Under the pieces are notes generated by a model that was given only the letters and a program-made list of their open reading frames with translations, was not told the origin of the DNA and ran no database searches. A stretch of 20,863 nucleotides of DNA, from contig CALEYW010000027.1 of the NCBI GenBank assembly GCA_937927945.1, positions 1 through 20,863 of the forward strand, given 5' to 3'. Below are positions 15,395 to 20,863 of this stretch, piece by piece (the first letter of the stretch is position 1; every line of letters begins with the position of its first letter). The stretch comes from an uncultured candidate division WPS-2 bacterium. Its GTDB lineage: Bacteria; Vulcanimicrobiota; Vulcanimicrobiia; Vulcanimicrobiales; Vulcanimicrobiaceae. The translations under genes and the position numbers were made by a program.

Positions 15395-16224
15395 AACGCC
15401 TCCCCGATCGGCTCGTTGTCGATCAGCCGCGTCGTCCCGAACCGCACGCTGCCGATCGCCAGACCGCTCGCCGCGAGGGGATCGAGCGGCGTGAACGTGA
15501 GCGGGTCGACGACGTCGAGATAGGCTTCATCCGCATCGGCCAGGGCGGCGCGGCCGCACGCCACGGCGCGCTCGCGGTCGGTCTCCCCGCCTCGAACGGC
15601 GTCGACGATCGCCGCGAGGGCCCGATGGAGCGCCGGCGCGTCGGCGCGTTGCGGCGGGTCGAGATAGACGTTCCGGCTCGAGAGCGCCAAGCCGTCGGCT
15701 TCGCGGACGGTCGGCACGACGACCAGTTCCAGGCCCAGGTCCAGGTCGGCGACGACCCGCCGCAGCACGGCGACCTGCTGCGCGTCCTTTGCGCCGAAAT
15801 ACGCGCGGTCGGGCGCGACCGTCGCGAACAGCTTCACGCACACGGTCGCGACGCCGCGGAAGTGCCCAGGCCGCAGGGCCCCCTCGTACAGCGCGCCGAC
15901 GGGACCGGGGTCAACCGCGGTCGCGAAGCCGGCGGGATACATCGTCGCCACGTCGGGCGCGTAGACCAGCGCGACGCCGGCGTCGCGCAGCGCGGCGACG
16001 TCGCTCTCGAAGGCACGCGGATAGCGCGCGAAGTCCTCGGCCGGCCCGAACTGCAGCGGGTTCACGAAGATCGACGCCGCGACGGTCCGGCACTCCTCCC
16101 GCGCCCGCGTCACAAGTGCCAGGTGACCGGCGTGGAGAGCGCCCATGGTGGGTACGAGCCCCAGTGGGCGCTCTTCCGACGCGAGTGCTTCGCGCACCTC
16201 AGCGGGGGTTCGCGCTATGCGCAC
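15391..16224 (-). CDS. panC: Pantothenate synthetase (pantoate-beta-alanine ligase)
   Basis: PanC condenses pantoate and beta-alanine with ATP to pantothenate. The 277-residue protein contains LVPTMGALHAGHLALV with the HIGH-like HAGH at 31-34, FVNPLQFGPAEDFARYPR for pantoate binding (about 53-70), GHFRGVATVCVKL, YFGAKDAQQ and the KMSKS-like LALSSRN ending at 184. The GTG start at 16224 lies one base after the FHA gene stop, and the 3' end overlaps coaBC. Together with coaBC and coaX it forms most of a pantothenate-to-CoA operon; panB, panD and coaD are not in the window. Confidence 0.97.
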   Translation of the reverse strand: MRIARTPAEVREALASEERPLGLVPTMGALHAGHLALVTRAREECRTVAASIFVNPLQFGPAEDFARYPRAFESDVAALRDAGVALVYAPDVATMYPAGFATAVDPGPVGALYEGALRPGHFRGVATVCVKLFATVAPDRAYFGAKDAQQVAVLRRVVADLDLGLELVVVPTVREADGLALSSRNVYLDPPQRADAPALHRALAAIVDAVRGGETDRERAVACGRAALADADEAYLDVVDPLTFTPLDPLAASGLAIGSVRFGTTRLIDNEPIGEAL

Positions 16225-16225
16225 A

Positions 16226-16522
16226 TCAGGACCGCTGGACGCGCAGTGTCGTCCGCCCGATCACGAACGGTTGACCGAGATCGATCGGTTCGGGCTCGGC
16301 GAGCGTCCGGCCGTCGACCCGGGTCCCGTTCCGGCTCGCCAGGTCGGCCAGACGCAGATTCCCGTCCCCTTCGTCAAACAGCCGCGCGTGTTTACGAGAG
16401 ATATACCGATCGATGGTGATGCAGGCAGTCGCCACCGCGTCATCTCGACCGATGGTGATCTCCCGCTCGAAAGCCCAGGTCTTGCCGTCGAGCGGCCCGC
16501 TCATCACCTCGAGGACGTACAT
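16226..16522 (-). CDS. FHA domain protein
   Basis: The 98-residue protein is essentially one forkhead-associated domain, which binds phosphothreonine peptides. The canonical residues are present: G25-R26 in ITIGRDD, S42-R43-x-H45 in ISRKHARLF, and N65-G66 in SRNGTRVDG. No other domain, signal peptide or membrane segment is visible. The ATG at 16522 is chosen because the FHA fold begins right after it; the upstream open frame is antisense to another gene. It is the first gene of the CoA operon, and panC starts one base after its stop. The context suggests phosphorylation-dependent control or a scaffold, but no kinase gene is nearby. Confidence 0.88.
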   Translation of the reverse strand: MYVLEVMSGPLDGKTWAFEREITIGRDDAVATACITIDRYISRKHARLFDEGDGNLRLADLASRNGTRVDGRTLAEPEPIDLGQPFVIGRTTLRVQRS

Positions 16523-16582
16523 CGCCGGACCGCCTTCGCTCGGCCCGGACGGCCGGTCCTCTCCGGAAGGAAGCCACTGCTG

Positions 16583-16807
16583 GTGAAACGAGACGATTCT
16601 ATTCTCCTCGAGATCGAGCCCGAAGCGCTCCGCGCCGCCGAGTTCATGCAGGCGAAAGAGCTTCTGGCCGCTATGGTCGGCTGCCGCGTCGTCTCGGCGC
16701 GCCTGGAAGACACCCGCATCGCGATCGAGACCGACGACGGCACGACCTACTTCTTCTACGGCTTTATGGGCGAGCAGAAAACCCCGCGCGACGACGGCGA
16801 GACCTAG
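16583..16807 (+). CDS. Small uncharacterised protein
   Basis: This 74-residue product is not recognised. It reads as a small cytosolic alpha/beta protein: ILLEIEPEALRAAEFMQAKE, a helix, then CRVVSARLEDTRIAIETDDG and TTYFFYGFMGEQK, two or three strands ending in a charged tail. The GTG at 16583 has a GGAAGGAA stretch about 10 bases upstream. It diverges from the FHA gene (60-bp gap), and its TAG stop shares CTAG with the opposite PLP-enzyme stop. Codon use resembles the neighbours, so it is probably a real gene, but the start could be different. Confidence 0.6.
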   Translation: MKRDDSILLEIEPEALRAAEFMQAKELLAAMVGCRVVSARLEDTRIAIETDDGTTYFFYGFMGEQKTPRDDGET

Positions 16808-18051
16808 CAAGCCGCCACCGCCTCGGCCGCCAGCACCGCGCCCAGCGCCGCGTGCTCGGCCGTGACCCCGCCTTGTAGGTACACCTCGTACGGCGCCCGC
16901 AGCGGCGCATCGCACGAGAGCTCGATCGTCGCCCCGCTCACGAAGGAACCGCTCGACATGATCACCGGGTCGACGTAGCCGGGAACCGGCCCTGGTTCGG
17001 GCGCGAAGCGCGCGTTGATCGGCATCGCCCGCTGGAGGCCGCGCGCGAAGGCGATCAGCCGCTCGCGCGAGCCGAGGCGGATCGCCTGCACGATGTCGGT
17101 GCGCGCCTCACCCGGGGCGGGATCGACGGCGTAGCCGAGCTCGGCGAACAGCGCGGCCGCGAAGTCGAGGCCGCGCAGCGTCTCGGCGACGATCAGTGGC
17201 GCGTAGAAGAGTCCCTGGATCAGCGCCCGGCCGAACCCGAGCGTCGGACCGAGCCCCGCGCCGATCCCCGGCGCGAACACCCGCGCCGCGATCCGTTCGA
17301 GCGCCGCGCCGTCGCCGGCGAGGTAGCCGCCGGAGGGCGCGAGGCCGCCGCCGAGGTTCTTGATCAGCGAGCCTGCGACGATGTCGGCTCCGACCTCGAG
17401 CGGCTCGCGCTCTTCGACCAACTCGCCGTAGCAGTTGTCGACGAAGATCAGCGCGCCGGCGTGCGCGCCGCGCACGGTCTCGACGATCGCGGCGATCGCG
17501 TCGATCGAGAGCGACCGCCGCACCGCGTACCCGCGCGAGCGCTGCACGAAAACGACCGCCGGGCGTTCCGCGCGCACGGCGGCGCGCAAGGCCGGCAGAT
17601 CCGTCTCGCCGGACGGGGTGCGCTCGACTTCGGCGTACCGCACGCCGCGGGAGACGAGCGAGTACGGTGCGCTCACGATCGCATGGCGCAGCGTGTCGTA
17701 CGGCGCGCCGTTGGCCGCGAGCAGCAGCGCTCCCGGCGCGACGAGCGCGTCGAGGCCGGCGACGATCGCGTGCGTTCCGCTGACGATCGAGAGCCGGGCG
17801 AGCACCCGTTCGGCGCGAAAGACGCGCGCCAGCAGCGACTCGTAGCGTTCGCGCGCCGGGTCGTCGTATCCGTAGCCGGTCGTGCCGGCGAGGTCGCTCT
17901 CAGCAACTCCTTCGTCGAGGAACGCGCGCAGCACGCGCGCCCGCACGGCGGTCGAACGCGGATCGCGGCGTTCCAGCCAGGGCGCCGCACGTTCCGCCGC
18001 CGCGCGCACGCGCGCATCGAGCGGCACGCCGTCGAGCAGGGTCGCGATCAT
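16804..18051 (-). CDS. Aluminium-resistance/YnbB-type PLP-dependent enzyme (methionine gamma-lyase-like family)
   Basis: The 415-residue protein belongs to the PLP fold-type I family known as Alum_res or YnbB, often annotated as methionine gamma-lyase family protein. Markers are GTTGYGYDDPARERYE (56-71), SIVSGTHAIVAGLDAL (88-103), D205 in FVDNCYGE, and the presumed PLP lysine K231 in GSLIKNLGGGLAPSGGYLAG. The C-terminal PVIMSSGSFVSGATIELSCDAP is also typical. The physiological substrate of the family is not firmly established. The ATG at 18051 is 12 bases after the EIIC stop, so it is probably the third gene of the lexA operon. Confidence 0.88.
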   Translation of the reverse strand: MIATLLDGVPLDARVRAAAERAAPWLERRDPRSTAVRARVLRAFLDEGVAESDLAGTTGYGYDDPARERYESLLARVFRAERVLARLSIVSGTHAIVAGLDALVAPGALLLAANGAPYDTLRHAIVSAPYSLVSRGVRYAEVERTPSGETDLPALRAAVRAERPAVVFVQRSRGYAVRRSLSIDAIAAIVETVRGAHAGALIFVDNCYGELVEEREPLEVGADIVAGSLIKNLGGGLAPSGGYLAGDGAALERIAARVFAPGIGAGLGPTLGFGRALIQGLFYAPLIVAETLRGLDFAAALFAELGYAVDPAPGEARTDIVQAIRLGSRERLIAFARGLQRAMPINARFAPEPGPVPGYVDPVIMSSGSFVSGATIELSCDAPLRAPYEVYLQGGVTAEHAALGAVLAAEAVAAC

Positions 18052-18063
18052 CGCCGGCTTCGC

Positions 18064-19368
18064 CTACGCGCTCGCCGCGCGCGCCGCTTCGGCGCGCTCG
18101 TAGACGCGCACGAACGGCAGCCAGATCGCGGCGGCGAGCGCGAGGTTGACGGCGACGAGGACCAGGTCGCGCCAATCGAGCGTGGCGACGAACACGTTGA
18201 CGAACGCCGGCAGCGTCGAGGGAACGTAGAACAGCGGTTTGCCGACCAGCCCGACGGCCATCGCGGCGTAGGTCGTGCACGCGAGCGCGACCGGCGCCAG
18301 CACGAACGGGACGGCGAGCACCGGGTTGTAGGCGAGCGGCAAGCCGAAGATCACCGGTTCGTTCACGTTGATCAGCGACGGCAGGATCGTCGCGTACGCG
18401 AATTTGCGCAAGCGCGGAACGCGGCTGCGCAGCAGAAGCGCGACGAGCGGCAGCGTCGCGCCGGCGCCGCCCGGGAAGACGAACAAGAACGTGGAGACGA
18501 CGACGATGTGCGGGATCGGATCGTGGTGCTGCTGCGCCGCCGTATTCTGCAGCTGCAGGTGGAGGTAGACGGGCAGCACGAGCGCCGCCAGCAGCGCCGG
18601 TCCGTGGATCCCGACCAGCCACAGGATCGCCTCGATCGCCGTGATCAGCGCGAGCGCGACGAAGCTGTCGCCGAGCGTCGCCAGCGGCGCGATCGCGGTC
18701 GCGATCAGTCCGGCGATCGAGAAGTTGACGGCATTCAGCACGCCGGCGAGGGCGCATAGCGCGAGGCCGCCGGCGAGATCGCCGGCGAACGGACCGAAAC
18801 GCCGCCGGCCGAGCACGATCGCGCCGGCGGTCGCGAGGCACACGAGGATCGCGGTGAACAAGCCGCTCGCCCCCAGCGTCGTCGCGAACGTGCCCCAACC
18901 CGCCTGGCCCCGCGAACCGATGAATTCCAGTACCGCACGCACCGCGTGGCGCGGCATGGCGATCCAGAAGACGGCGAACGAGAATCCGACCATCGGCACG
19001 ACGGCGTAACGCAGCCGCACGGCGAGCCGGAACGAGAGCACGAGCGTCATCACGATCGAGGCGAGCGCGAAACCGGGACCGATGCCGTCGCGCAGGTGCG
19101 CGAAATACCCGGCCCAGTCGACGAACGGGAAGAACCAGTACAGCGCGGCGAGATACAGCACGACCACGCCGAACGCGATCGGCAGCGACTCGCGCAGCGC
19201 CTTGACGGCCGCCGCGTCGGCGAACCGGTGCGCGTAGGGCGCGACCGCGCGCTCGAGCCGAGCGACGATACCGTTGCCGGTCGGCAGCTGCGGTCCCGCA
19301 CCGCCGACCGCCGGTCGAGCCTCAGAGCCTGCGGATGACCGCTTCGACTCGACCGACGATGGTAACAT
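18064..19368 (-). CDS. PTS cellobiose/lactose-type EIIC membrane component (orphan)
   Basis: The 434-residue membrane protein carries EIIC marks of the lactose/cellobiose family: WLVGIHGPALL (250-260), FPGGAGATLPLVALLL (298-313) and LINVNEPVIFGLPLAYNP (332-349), the conserved sugar-binding NEPVIFG. About ten membrane segments are apparent. EIIC moves a sugar as EIIB phosphorylates it, but no EIIA, EIIB, HPr, EI or glycosidase gene is present, so the substrate and energy source are unclear. The only good start is ATG at 19368, which overlaps the lexA 3' end by 47 bases. It could act as an unphosphorylated carrier or pair with distant partners. Confidence 0.85.
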   Translation of the reverse strand: MLPSSVESKRSSAGSEARPAVGGAGPQLPTGNGIVARLERAVAPYAHRFADAAAVKALRESLPIAFGVVVLYLAALYWFFPFVDWAGYFAHLRDGIGPGFALASIVMTLVLSFRLAVRLRYAVVPMVGFSFAVFWIAMPRHAVRAVLEFIGSRGQAGWGTFATTLGASGLFTAILVCLATAGAIVLGRRRFGPFAGDLAGGLALCALAGVLNAVNFSIAGLIATAIAPLATLGDSFVALALITAIEAILWLVGIHGPALLAALVLPVYLHLQLQNTAAQQHHDPIPHIVVVSTFLFVFPGGAGATLPLVALLLRSRVPRLRKFAYATILPSLINVNEPVIFGLPLAYNPVLAVPFVLAPVALACTTYAAMAVGLVGKPLFYVPSTLPAFVNVFVATLDWRDLVLVAVNLALAAAIWLPFVRVYERAEAARAASA

Positions 19369-19936
19369 CGTCGGCGTAGATTGGCGCCATAGCCGAGTTC
19401 TCCGGCTGAAGCCGGATACGTCCGTCCTCGCGATAGAAGCGCTTCACGGTTGCCTCGCCGTCGATCATCGCGACGACGATCTCGCCGTTCTCGGCGTTCG
19501 GGCGCGGTTCGACGACGATGAGGTCGCCGTCGAGGATCGCCGCCTCGATCATCGAGTCGCCCTTGACGTGCAGCATGAAGCCGCCGCGACGCGGAGCCCA
19601 CGCCGCGGGGAGGATGAAATGGTCTTCGAGATTCTCGGCCGCCGTGATCGGTACGCCCGCCGCGACCCGTCCGAGAACCGGCAGCGTCACCGAATCGACC
19701 GCCGGCGGCGCGTCCGCATCCGGCGTCGCCACCAGCGCGCGCGGCTTGGTGGGATCGCGCTTGAGAAATCCGCGCCGTTCGAGCGTCTTGAGGTGCGACT
19801 GCACCGTCGACGACGACGACAGGCCGACGCGCTCGCCGATCTCTCGAACCGACGGCGGGTAGCCGCGGTCGGACGTGAACTCGCGGATCACGTCGAGGAT
19901 CCGTTGCTGCTTTTCGGTCGTGGCCCCGTCGGCCAT
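19322..19936 (-). CDS. lexA: LexA, SOS repressor/autoprotease
   Basis: LexA represses SOS genes and cleaves itself when RecA filaments form. The 204-residue protein has an N-terminal winged helix with YPPSVREIGERVGLSSSSTV (27-45), the Ala-Gly cleavage site at A93-G94 in GRVAAGVP, catalytic S128 in KGDSMIEAAI and K165 in ATVKRFYRE. The ATG at 19936 has AGGGGGA about 5 bases upstream and gives the usual N-terminus; an in-frame start at 19972 is less likely. It is probably self-regulated by the SOS boxes upstream and heads an operon with the EIIC and PLP-enzyme genes. Confidence 0.98.
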   Translation of the reverse strand: MADGATTEKQQRILDVIREFTSDRGYPPSVREIGERVGLSSSSTVQSHLKTLERRGFLKRDPTKPRALVATPDADAPPAVDSVTLPVLGRVAAGVPITAAENLEDHFILPAAWAPRRGGFMLHVKGDSMIEAAILDGDLIVVEPRPNAENGEIVVAMIDGEATVKRFYREDGRIRLQPENSAMAPIYADDVTIVGRVEAVIRRL

Positions 19937-20031
19937 CGCGTCCCCCTTTTGACAATGCCACCCTGTAGGCACAGCGACCTGAGACGCTGCGGATCGGCGG
20001 CACCCGGGTAGGCGCCGCCCTCATTGCGGCG

Positions 20032-20061
20032 ACTATACCATAGAATTCGCGCGTGAGGCAA
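20032..20061 (-). promoter_or_regulatory. lexA promoter
   Basis: On the minus strand the -35 TTGCCT (20061-20056) is followed after 18 bp by the extended -10 TGG-TATAGT (TATAGT at 20037-20032). Transcription would start near 20025, giving an 88-90 base leader. A LexA box overlaps the -35. Confidence 0.65.
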
Positions 20062-20072
20062 ACATACGTTCG
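20059..20072. promoter_or_regulatory. LexA operator (SOS box) 1
   Basis: The minus strand reads CGAACGTATGTTTG, a full match to the Gram-positive SOS consensus CGAACRNRYGTTYG. It covers the -35 of the lexA promoter and lies just upstream of the divergent LysM promoter, so one LexA dimer could affect both. Confidence 0.85.
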
Positions 20073-20080
20073 AACATCCC

Positions 20081-20109
20081 TTGACGGGCAGGACCAGCCT
20101 TGGTACCAT
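20081..20109 (+). promoter_or_regulatory. Promoter of the LysM gene
   Basis: TTGACG (20081-20086) and TACCAT (20104-20109) are 17 bp apart, and TGG immediately before the -10 makes it an extended type. Transcription would begin around 20116, about 45 bases before the ATG at 20161. Confidence 0.65.
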
Positions 20110-20117
20110 ATGGGGGA

Positions 20118-20131
20118 CGAACGAGCGTTCG
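20118..20131. promoter_or_regulatory. LexA operator (SOS box) 2
   Basis: CGAACGAGCGTTCG matches the consensus CGAACRNRYGTTYG at every position. It sits at about +2 to +15 of the predicted LysM transcript, where bound LexA would block initiation or clearance. Confidence 0.85.
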
Positions 20132-20160
20132 GCACAACATCTGGGGGTACGATACACAAC

Positions 20161-20451
20161 ATGCGCGGGACGAAACGGAAGCTGACCCTCATGCCGCTAG
20201 TGGCCTTAGCCGGCCTCAGCCTGGCGTTCACGCTGCCCGCCCTCTCCAGCACGGTCCACGCCGCACCGCCGGTCGCCTACACGACCGTGAGCGTCCAGCC
20301 CGGTGAGACCATCTGGGCCCTGGCCGAGCGCGATACCGCGCCGGGCGGCGACGTCCAAGCGACCGTCGACGAGATCATCGCCGTGAACCACCTCCGCGGC
20401 GCCGAGCTTAGCGTCGGCCAGCACCTGCGCGTGCCGACCAAAGCGCTGTAG
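20161..20451 (+). CDS. LysM-domain protein, candidate SOS cell-division inhibitor (YneA-like)
   Basis: The 96-residue protein has a basic N-terminus (RGTKRK), a hydrophobic segment at about 9-30 with a possible signal-peptidase site near VHA-A (34/35), and one LysM domain at 42-91 (TVSVQPGETIWALAERD ... LSVGQHLRVP), a peptidoglycan-binding module. This is the layout of B. subtilis YneA and M. tuberculosis Rv2719c, SOS-induced proteins encoded next to and divergent from lexA; YneA delays division. Two SOS boxes and a promoter precede it. The ATG at 20161 is chosen because the in-frame ATG at 20110 lies upstream of the predicted transcription start. The ribosome-binding site is weak. The function is inferred from architecture and context. 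Confidence 0.85.
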   Translation: MRGTKRKLTLMPLVALAGLSLAFTLPALSSTVHAAPPVAYTTVSVQPGETIWALAERDTAPGGDVQATVDEIIAVNHLRGAELSVGQHLRVPTKAL

Positions 20452-20471
20452 CCGCAAGCCCTCAACCCTCC

Positions 20472-20507
20472 GAAAGCGCCTGATTTGATCGGGCGCTTTT
20501 CTTTTGT
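20472..20507 (+). terminator. Rho-independent terminator of the LysM gene
   Basis: AAAGCGCC (20473-20480) pairs with GGCGCTTT (20492-20499) around an 11-base loop, and the stem is followed by TCTTTTG. It begins 21 bases after the LysM stop codon. Confidence 0.85.
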
Positions 20508-20552
20508 CGCGATGTTCGGATCGTCCGTGCGGATGTGTCTCCGGAACAAAAT

Positions 20553-20587
20553 CGGGTAGGAGGGGGCGTCACCGCCCCCGTCCTCCC
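20553..20587 (-). ncRNA. Group II intron domain VI
   Basis: On the minus strand GGGAGGA-C-GGGGGCG pairs with CGCCCCC-TCCT-A-CCC around a GTGA loop. The single unpaired A (position 20557) is the expected branch-point adenosine, about 6-7 bases from the intron 3' end. Confidence 0.8.
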
Positions 20588-20588
20588 A

Positions 20589-20622
20589 CACCACCGGACG
20601 TGCCGTTCGGCATCCGGCGGTT
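20589..20622 (-). ncRNA. Group II intron domain V
   Basis: On the minus strand ACCGCCGGA pairs with TCCGGTGGT (9 bp, one G-U). A CG two-base bulge and a TGCC/GGCA upper stem follow, the standard 34-nt domain V outline with CCGC at the catalytic triad. The loop is GAAC, not the usual GNRA such as GAAA. Confidence 0.8.
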
Positions 20623-20629
20623 CATCGAA

Positions 20630-20863
20630 CTACCTGCCGAAGAGCTCGGTAAGCCCTGCGAAGCCCCGGGCGGTCCAGTACCGCCGGGGCATCGCGCTGC
20701 TCAGGGGAGCACCCGCGATTCGCCAATAGGCCTTGCGGCTGTAGGCGAGTTCCAGGGCGTGCCATTCACGCAGCTTCAACGCGCGAAGCTCGCGCAGTCG
20801 GGTCCGAGGGCTGGGAACGCTCGCGAGAAATTGAACCCTTACGCTCGCGAAATTTGAACCGCC
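20630..20863 (-). pseudogene. ltrA: Group II intron reverse transcriptase/maturase, C-terminal fragment
   Basis: The frame is open from the right edge to a TAG at 20630 and gives 77 residues. RTRLRELRALKL ... SRKAYWRIAGAPL ... MPRRYWTARGFAGL is the C-terminal maturase/DNA-binding end of group II intron proteins (compare GYWR-x-(S/A)-x-(T/S)P ... L-x-NAYW). The terminal 20-odd residues at the edge do not resemble a maturase and lie in a direct repeat, so the gene may be truncated there by another element. The reverse transcriptase domain itself is outside the window or lost, so whether the full gene is intact cannot be told. Confidence 0.75.
20817..20860. repeat. Imperfect direct repeat at right edge, possible IS end
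   Basis: ACGCTCGCGA(G)AAATTGAACC (20817-20837) and ACGCTCGCGAAATTTGAACC (20841-20860) are adjacent near-identical copies separated by three bases. They interrupt the maturase-like reading frame. Repeated GAAATTGAACC-type units are a style of terminal repeat in some insertion sequences such as the IS21 family; no transposase is in view. Confidence 0.5.

Larger units (their letters stand above)
20551..20863 (-). mobile_element. Group II intron, 3' portion (partial, runs to right edge)
   Basis: On the minus strand the element contains the end of a maturase gene (stop at 20630), domain V and domain VI, and ends near 20551 in CTACCCGAT. The host sequence that follows is the region after the LysM terminator. 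The 5' part is not in the window. Sequence beyond about 20816 may belong to another element. Confidence 0.85.

Noticed and set aside
19948..19953. TTGACA on the plus strand as a -35 element inside the lexA leader
   Set aside because: No -10 hexamer lies at 16-18 bp downstream, and the site is inside the lexA leader facing the other way.
20071..20084. A third LexA box, CGAACATCCCTTGA
   Set aside because: Only the left half-site matches the consensus. The right half lacks GTTYG, so it is at best an accidental half-site next to box 1.
20053..20160. N-terminal extension of the LysM protein from 20053 or the ATG at 20110
   Set aside because: The extension would run through the -10 and LexA box 2 and lies before the predicted transcript start. 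It also lacks the basic-hydrophobic start of a signal segment.
1..20863. CRISPR arrays, tRNA or rRNA genes
   Set aside because: No regularly spaced repeats, tRNA-like cloverleaf segments or rRNA sequence were seen on either strand.

Overview
The window is high-GC bacterial chromosomal DNA, densely packed, with long co-directional operons whose genes overlap by 1-4 bases. GTG and TTG starts are common. The LexA HTH type, two perfect Gram-positive-type SOS boxes and a LysM gene divergent from lexA suggest a lineage near the Firmicutes/Actinobacteria/Chloroflexi side of the bacterial tree, possibly a candidate phylum such as Eremiobacterota. The sequence alone does not fix the phylum.

Layout from left to right. 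(1) 1-49 looks like the 5' end of a group II intron on the minus strand, starting directly after the T-tract of a strong terminator (50-84). (2) 106-7944 is an eight-gene minus-strand operon, in order of transcription: acyl-ACP-reductase-like protein, 'quinate 5-dehydrogenase'-type protein, two APC permeases, greA, lysS, a GNAT acetyltransferase and a DUF5069 protein. (3) 8012-9800 carries two plus-strand genes, a beta-propeller-like protein and an unknown coiled-coil protein. (4) 9745-12538 is a minus-strand operon: dus, a putrescine/ornithine-type aminotransferase and an SRPBCC protein. (5) 12485-12637 holds dispersed palindromic repeats, followed by a plus-strand nucleotidyltransferase-like gene (12826-13437). 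(6) 13434-16522 is a coenzyme A operon: FHA protein, panC, coaBC, coaX. (7) 16583-16807 is a small unknown plus-strand gene. (8) 16804-19936 is a lexA operon: lexA, an orphan cellobiose-type PTS EIIC, and an aluminium-resistance/YnbB-type PLP enzyme. (9) 20161-20451 is a LysM gene divergent from lexA, with its own terminator. (10) 20551-20863 is the 3' end of a group II intron on the minus strand: maturase C-terminus, domain V and domain VI.

The most interesting unit is the lexA/LysM divergon. The 96-residue product has a membrane or signal segment followed by one LysM domain, the architecture of the SOS cell-division inhibitors YneA (Bacillus) and Rv2719c (Mycobacterium), both divergent from lexA. 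Two 14-bp sites matching the Gram-positive SOS consensus lie in the shared region, one on the lexA -35 and one just after the predicted LysM start of transcription. PanC, CoaBC and CoaX cover most of the route from pantoate plus beta-alanine to phosphopantetheine; CoaX and CoaBC each carry a substitution at a normally conserved residue. Both window edges lie in group II intron sequence on the same strand, as expected if an assembly contig stops at repeated mobile elements.
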